Source: Fibrobacter sp. UWR2 | GTDB lineage: Bacteria; Fibrobacterota; Fibrobacteria; Fibrobacterales; Fibrobacteraceae | DNA: 64,000 nt | Reading direction: 5' to 3' | Assembly: GCF_002210285.1 (NCBI RefSeq) | Contig: NZ_MWQE01000006.1 | Span: forward strand, 62,001-126,000 | In this document: positions 62,476-64,000 of the stretch, in pieces | How the letters are laid out: every line of letters starts with the position of its first letter | How positions within the stretch are numbered: position 1 is the first letter of the stretch | Made by a program: the position numbers and the translations under genes | Notes under the pieces: generated by a model | The model's input: the letters and a program-made list of their open reading frames with translations, nothing else | Databases searched by the model: none | What the model was told of the DNA's origin: nothing

Positions 62476-62500
62476 GGCCGCACGTCGCAGGTGTGCGGCC
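62476..62500. other. GC-rich hairpin after glnN
   Basis: Stem GGCCGCAC / GTGCGGCC, 9-base loop, no T-tract. A second, true terminator follows at 62563-62590. Confidence 0.5.
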
Positions 62501-62562
62501 AAATGCCAGTTTATCTATTAATGAATAACGCTTTTGATTAGAAATAGAAGTTGTAGTCGTTG

Positions 62563-62590
62563 GTCCCGGCGTGCCCGGGGCTTTTTTTTT
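62563..62590 (+). terminator. terminator downstream of glnN
   Basis: 7-bp stem GTCCCGG / CCGGGGC with one T-G pair, 5-base loop, then nine T. Confidence 0.8.
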
Positions 62591-62713
62591 GTGAAAGCAC
62601 ACCCTATTGCTTTTTGCTCTCATTGTTTGTATATTTTGAACAATGGAACCGACTTGACAGGTTGCCGCCTGGCCTCTGGCTAGTTTTCTATATGGTATAA
62701 CAGAAGAGGAAAA

Positions 62714-62932
62714 ATGGCTCGCGAAATTCGAGAGACCCCGATTTTGTTCGGCGAGGATGCTCGCCGGTTTCTAGCCCGTATGGAAGAGCGGCACCCGGAA
62801 CCTCCGGAAGTTCGTGCCCGCATCCAGCGGAATTACGAACTCATGAAAAAGGCCTACGAGCGTGGCATGGCAGAACAGCGTGCCCGCGAAGCGGCCAACG
62901 GAGGATTAGACCCTTGGTTCAAACACGTGTAG
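62714..62932 (+). CDS. small antitoxin-like protein upstream of GNAT gene
   Basis: 72 residues, charged and helical (ARRFLARMEERHPEPPEVRARIQRNYELMKKAYERGMAEQ in outline), ending DPWFKHV. No family recognised; it is not the usual DUF1778 partner. GAGGA precedes the ATG. Its last 19 bases overlap the next gene. Size, charge and overlap fit an antitoxin, which is inference. Confidence 0.6.
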   Translation: MAREIRETPILFGEDARRFLARMEERHPEPPEVRARIQRNYELMKKAYERGMAEQRAREAANGGLDPWFKHV

Positions 62933-63471
62933 ATAGGGAACATTTAAGTTTCATTAGATTGAAACCTTCCTATTCTGTTGAAAATTTTAGTTGCGGCGAT
63001 GATGATTTGGATGATTTTATCCTTCATCGTGCTTCAACTTTTCAAAAGCACCTGCTTTCGGTTAGCTATGCCTATGTAGATGGCGATTCAGGTAAGGTTT
63101 TGGCTTATTGTAGCCTTGCCAATGACAAGGTCGCCATAACGGATTTCAAGGACAAGGCGGAATTCAACCGTTTCCGCAAGAAGCGGGGCTTTCCGAATGA
63201 AAAGCGCCTGAAGAGTTATCCTGCGGTCAAATTGTGTCGCCTTGGTGTTGACGAGTCAGTCAAAGGTCAACAAATTGGAACGATTATTATAGACTATATC
63301 AAGTGGATGTACATGAATAACAACAGGGCCGGTTGTCGCTTCCTCACTGTTGACGCCTATTTGGATGCGGTTCCGTTCTACGAAAAGAATGGATTCCGCT
63401 TCATGAACGCCGAGGACAACGATCCTCATACGCGTCTCATGTATTACGACCTGATGGATATCGTGGCGTAG
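62914..63471 (+). CDS. GNAT acetyltransferase, toxin-like (TacT/AtaT type layout)
   Basis: 185 residues from TTG 62914, with GGAGG 9 bases upstream; no ATG fits. The N-terminal F-S-C-G-D-D-D-L-D-D-F-I (25-36) and the following 'LLSVSYAYVDGDSGKVLAYCSLAN' correspond to the F-D-C-G-x-x-x-L-D-x-(W/F)-L and G-Y-(Y/F)-x-L segments of the TacT/AtaT tRNA-acetylating toxins. Acetyl-CoA loop RLGVDESVKGQQIGT (109-123) with Q-Q-I-G, and Tyr156 in PFYEKNGFRF. Overlap with a small upstream gene fits a toxin-antitoxin pair; a bacterial housekeeping GNAT is the alternative. Confidence 0.8.
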   Translation: MVQTRVDREHLSFIRLKPSYSVENFSCGDDDLDDFILHRASTFQKHLLSVSYAYVDGDSGKVLAYCSLANDKVAITDFKDKAEFNRFRKKRGFPNEKRLKSYPAVKLCRLGVDESVKGQQIGTIIIDYIKWMYMNNNRAGCRFLTVDAYLDAVPFYEKNGFRFMNAEDNDPHTRLMYYDLMDIVA

Positions 63472-63593
63472 TTTTGCTTAATTGTGGATAGTCCCAAAAT
63501 AAGCTTGTTGATGAGAATGTCGCAGATTCCGCAAAAATTTTTACTCTTTTGTAAAAGAATAGGATATATTTCTTTTCATAGCGAAGGAAAGAT

Positions 63594-63953
63594 ATGGATA
63601 AAGAACCCGAAATCATTGATGTGGAAGTTATTGAGAAGGAAGTTGTCGAGAAAAATGGCGCGTCTGATTTCCAGAAGGGGCTCGCGGTTTTCTTCGTCAT
63701 TATGTCGCTTCTGTACACCGCGTCGCCCATCGACCTTGCACCTGATGCAATTCCTGTAATTGGCTGGCTTGATGATGCGGGATTCCTTATTACAGCAACA
63801 ATGAATGCTGTTCAGCAGTTTACAAAAGACCAGAATTCCTCGATGGTAAAAATCCTGAAATACACCAAGTGGCTCTTGATTATAGCGACCGTTATTGCTG
63901 CGCTGTTGCTGGGTGGGTTGATTGCTGCGATTGTGGCTCTGATTGTAAAATGA
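63594..63953 (+). CDS. DUF1232 (YkvA-like) membrane protein
   Basis: 119 residues. An acidic start, one hydrophobic segment (about 28-42) leading into Y-T-A-S-P-I-D-L-A-P-D-A-I-P-V-I-G-W-L-D-D, the diagnostic DUF1232 motif, and a strong C-terminal helix (about 93-118). Function unknown in the family. AAGGAA precedes the ATG, TATATT at 63565-63570. The last 47 bases of the window hold no further gene I can call. Confidence 0.9.
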   Translation: MDKEPEIIDVEVIEKEVVEKNGASDFQKGLAVFFVIMSLLYTASPIDLAPDAIPVIGWLDDAGFLITATMNAVQQFTKDQNSSMVKILKYTKWLLIIATVIAALLLGGLIAAIVALIVK

Positions 63954-64000
63954 AGAATTCTAAATTTAATCCTGTCATGTTTTTCAGGAAACATCTGGGG

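Overview
The window looks like chromosome of a Fibrobacter-type bacterium (Fibrobacterota). Reasons: two copies of the TIGR02147 regulator family and two TIGR02145-type 'Fibrobacter major paralogous' domains, many lipoproteins with serine-rich linkers after the lipobox, several secreted cellulases and carbohydrate-binding proteins ending in a C-terminal sorting-like module, type III glutamine synthetase, and a Dcu C4-dicarboxylate transporter that fits a succinate fermenter. Species cannot be assigned. Most genes look GC-rich (judged by eye); three stretches, about 9.9-16.1 kb, 47.4-49.7 kb and 62.9-64 kb, are visibly more AT-rich.

Layout. 1-4.6 kb: the start of a PorV/PorQ-like outer-membrane protein and its coupled upstream gene on the minus strand, then a tight plus-strand operon of a triple-FKBP protein, a DUF1538 membrane protein and two P-II-like proteins. 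4.6-7.7 kb: a giant membrane-anchored spermidine-synthase-like protein. 7.7-9.8 kb: a duplicated structured repeat and two paralogous outer-membrane barrels. 9.9-16.1 kb: an AT-rich lipoprotein island with a TIGR02147 regulator. 16.2-19.7 kb: leuS and lpxA. 19.7-20.9 kb: a GH5 lipoprotein. 21.1-30.7 kb: a six-gene operon of a jelly-roll protein, three large outer-membrane barrels, a lipoprotein and a GH18 pseudoenzyme. 31-38.2 kb: a GIY-YIG remnant between palindromic repeats, a secreted GH5 cellulase, and three genes built from five copies of one binding module. 38.3-44.3 kb: a GH8 lipoprotein, a BatD-like protein, a GH5-GT2 fusion resembling a cellulose synthase with its own endoglucanase, and a GNAT protein. 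44.3-51.4 kb: Dcu and SMR transporters, a TfoX-like protein, a YhcG nuclease, small envelope proteins and a MoxR ATPase. 51.5-54.8 kb: RDD protein, GT2 and a diguanylate cyclase. 54.8-58.9 kb: lipoproteins, TrmB and a second TIGR02147-lipoprotein pair. 59-62.5 kb: a variant sigma54-type activator divergent from glutamine synthetase III. 62.7-64 kb: a GNAT toxin-antitoxin-like pair and a DUF1232 protein.

The main theme is the cell surface and beta-glucan metabolism. The strongest candidates for something undescribed are the GH5-GT2 glucan synthase locus with a degenerate PilZ-like tail, the three-barrel operon carrying a predicted-inactive chitinase fold, the recurrent TIGR02147-plus-lipoprotein pairing, and the DUF1538/P-II operon. 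A second theme is small palindromic repeats: intergenic hairpins with covarying stems, at least one inserted in frame in trmB, one supplying the apparent start codon of a regulator, and one pair enclosing a GIY-YIG fragment. I saw no rRNA, tRNA, CRISPR array or complete insertion sequence.
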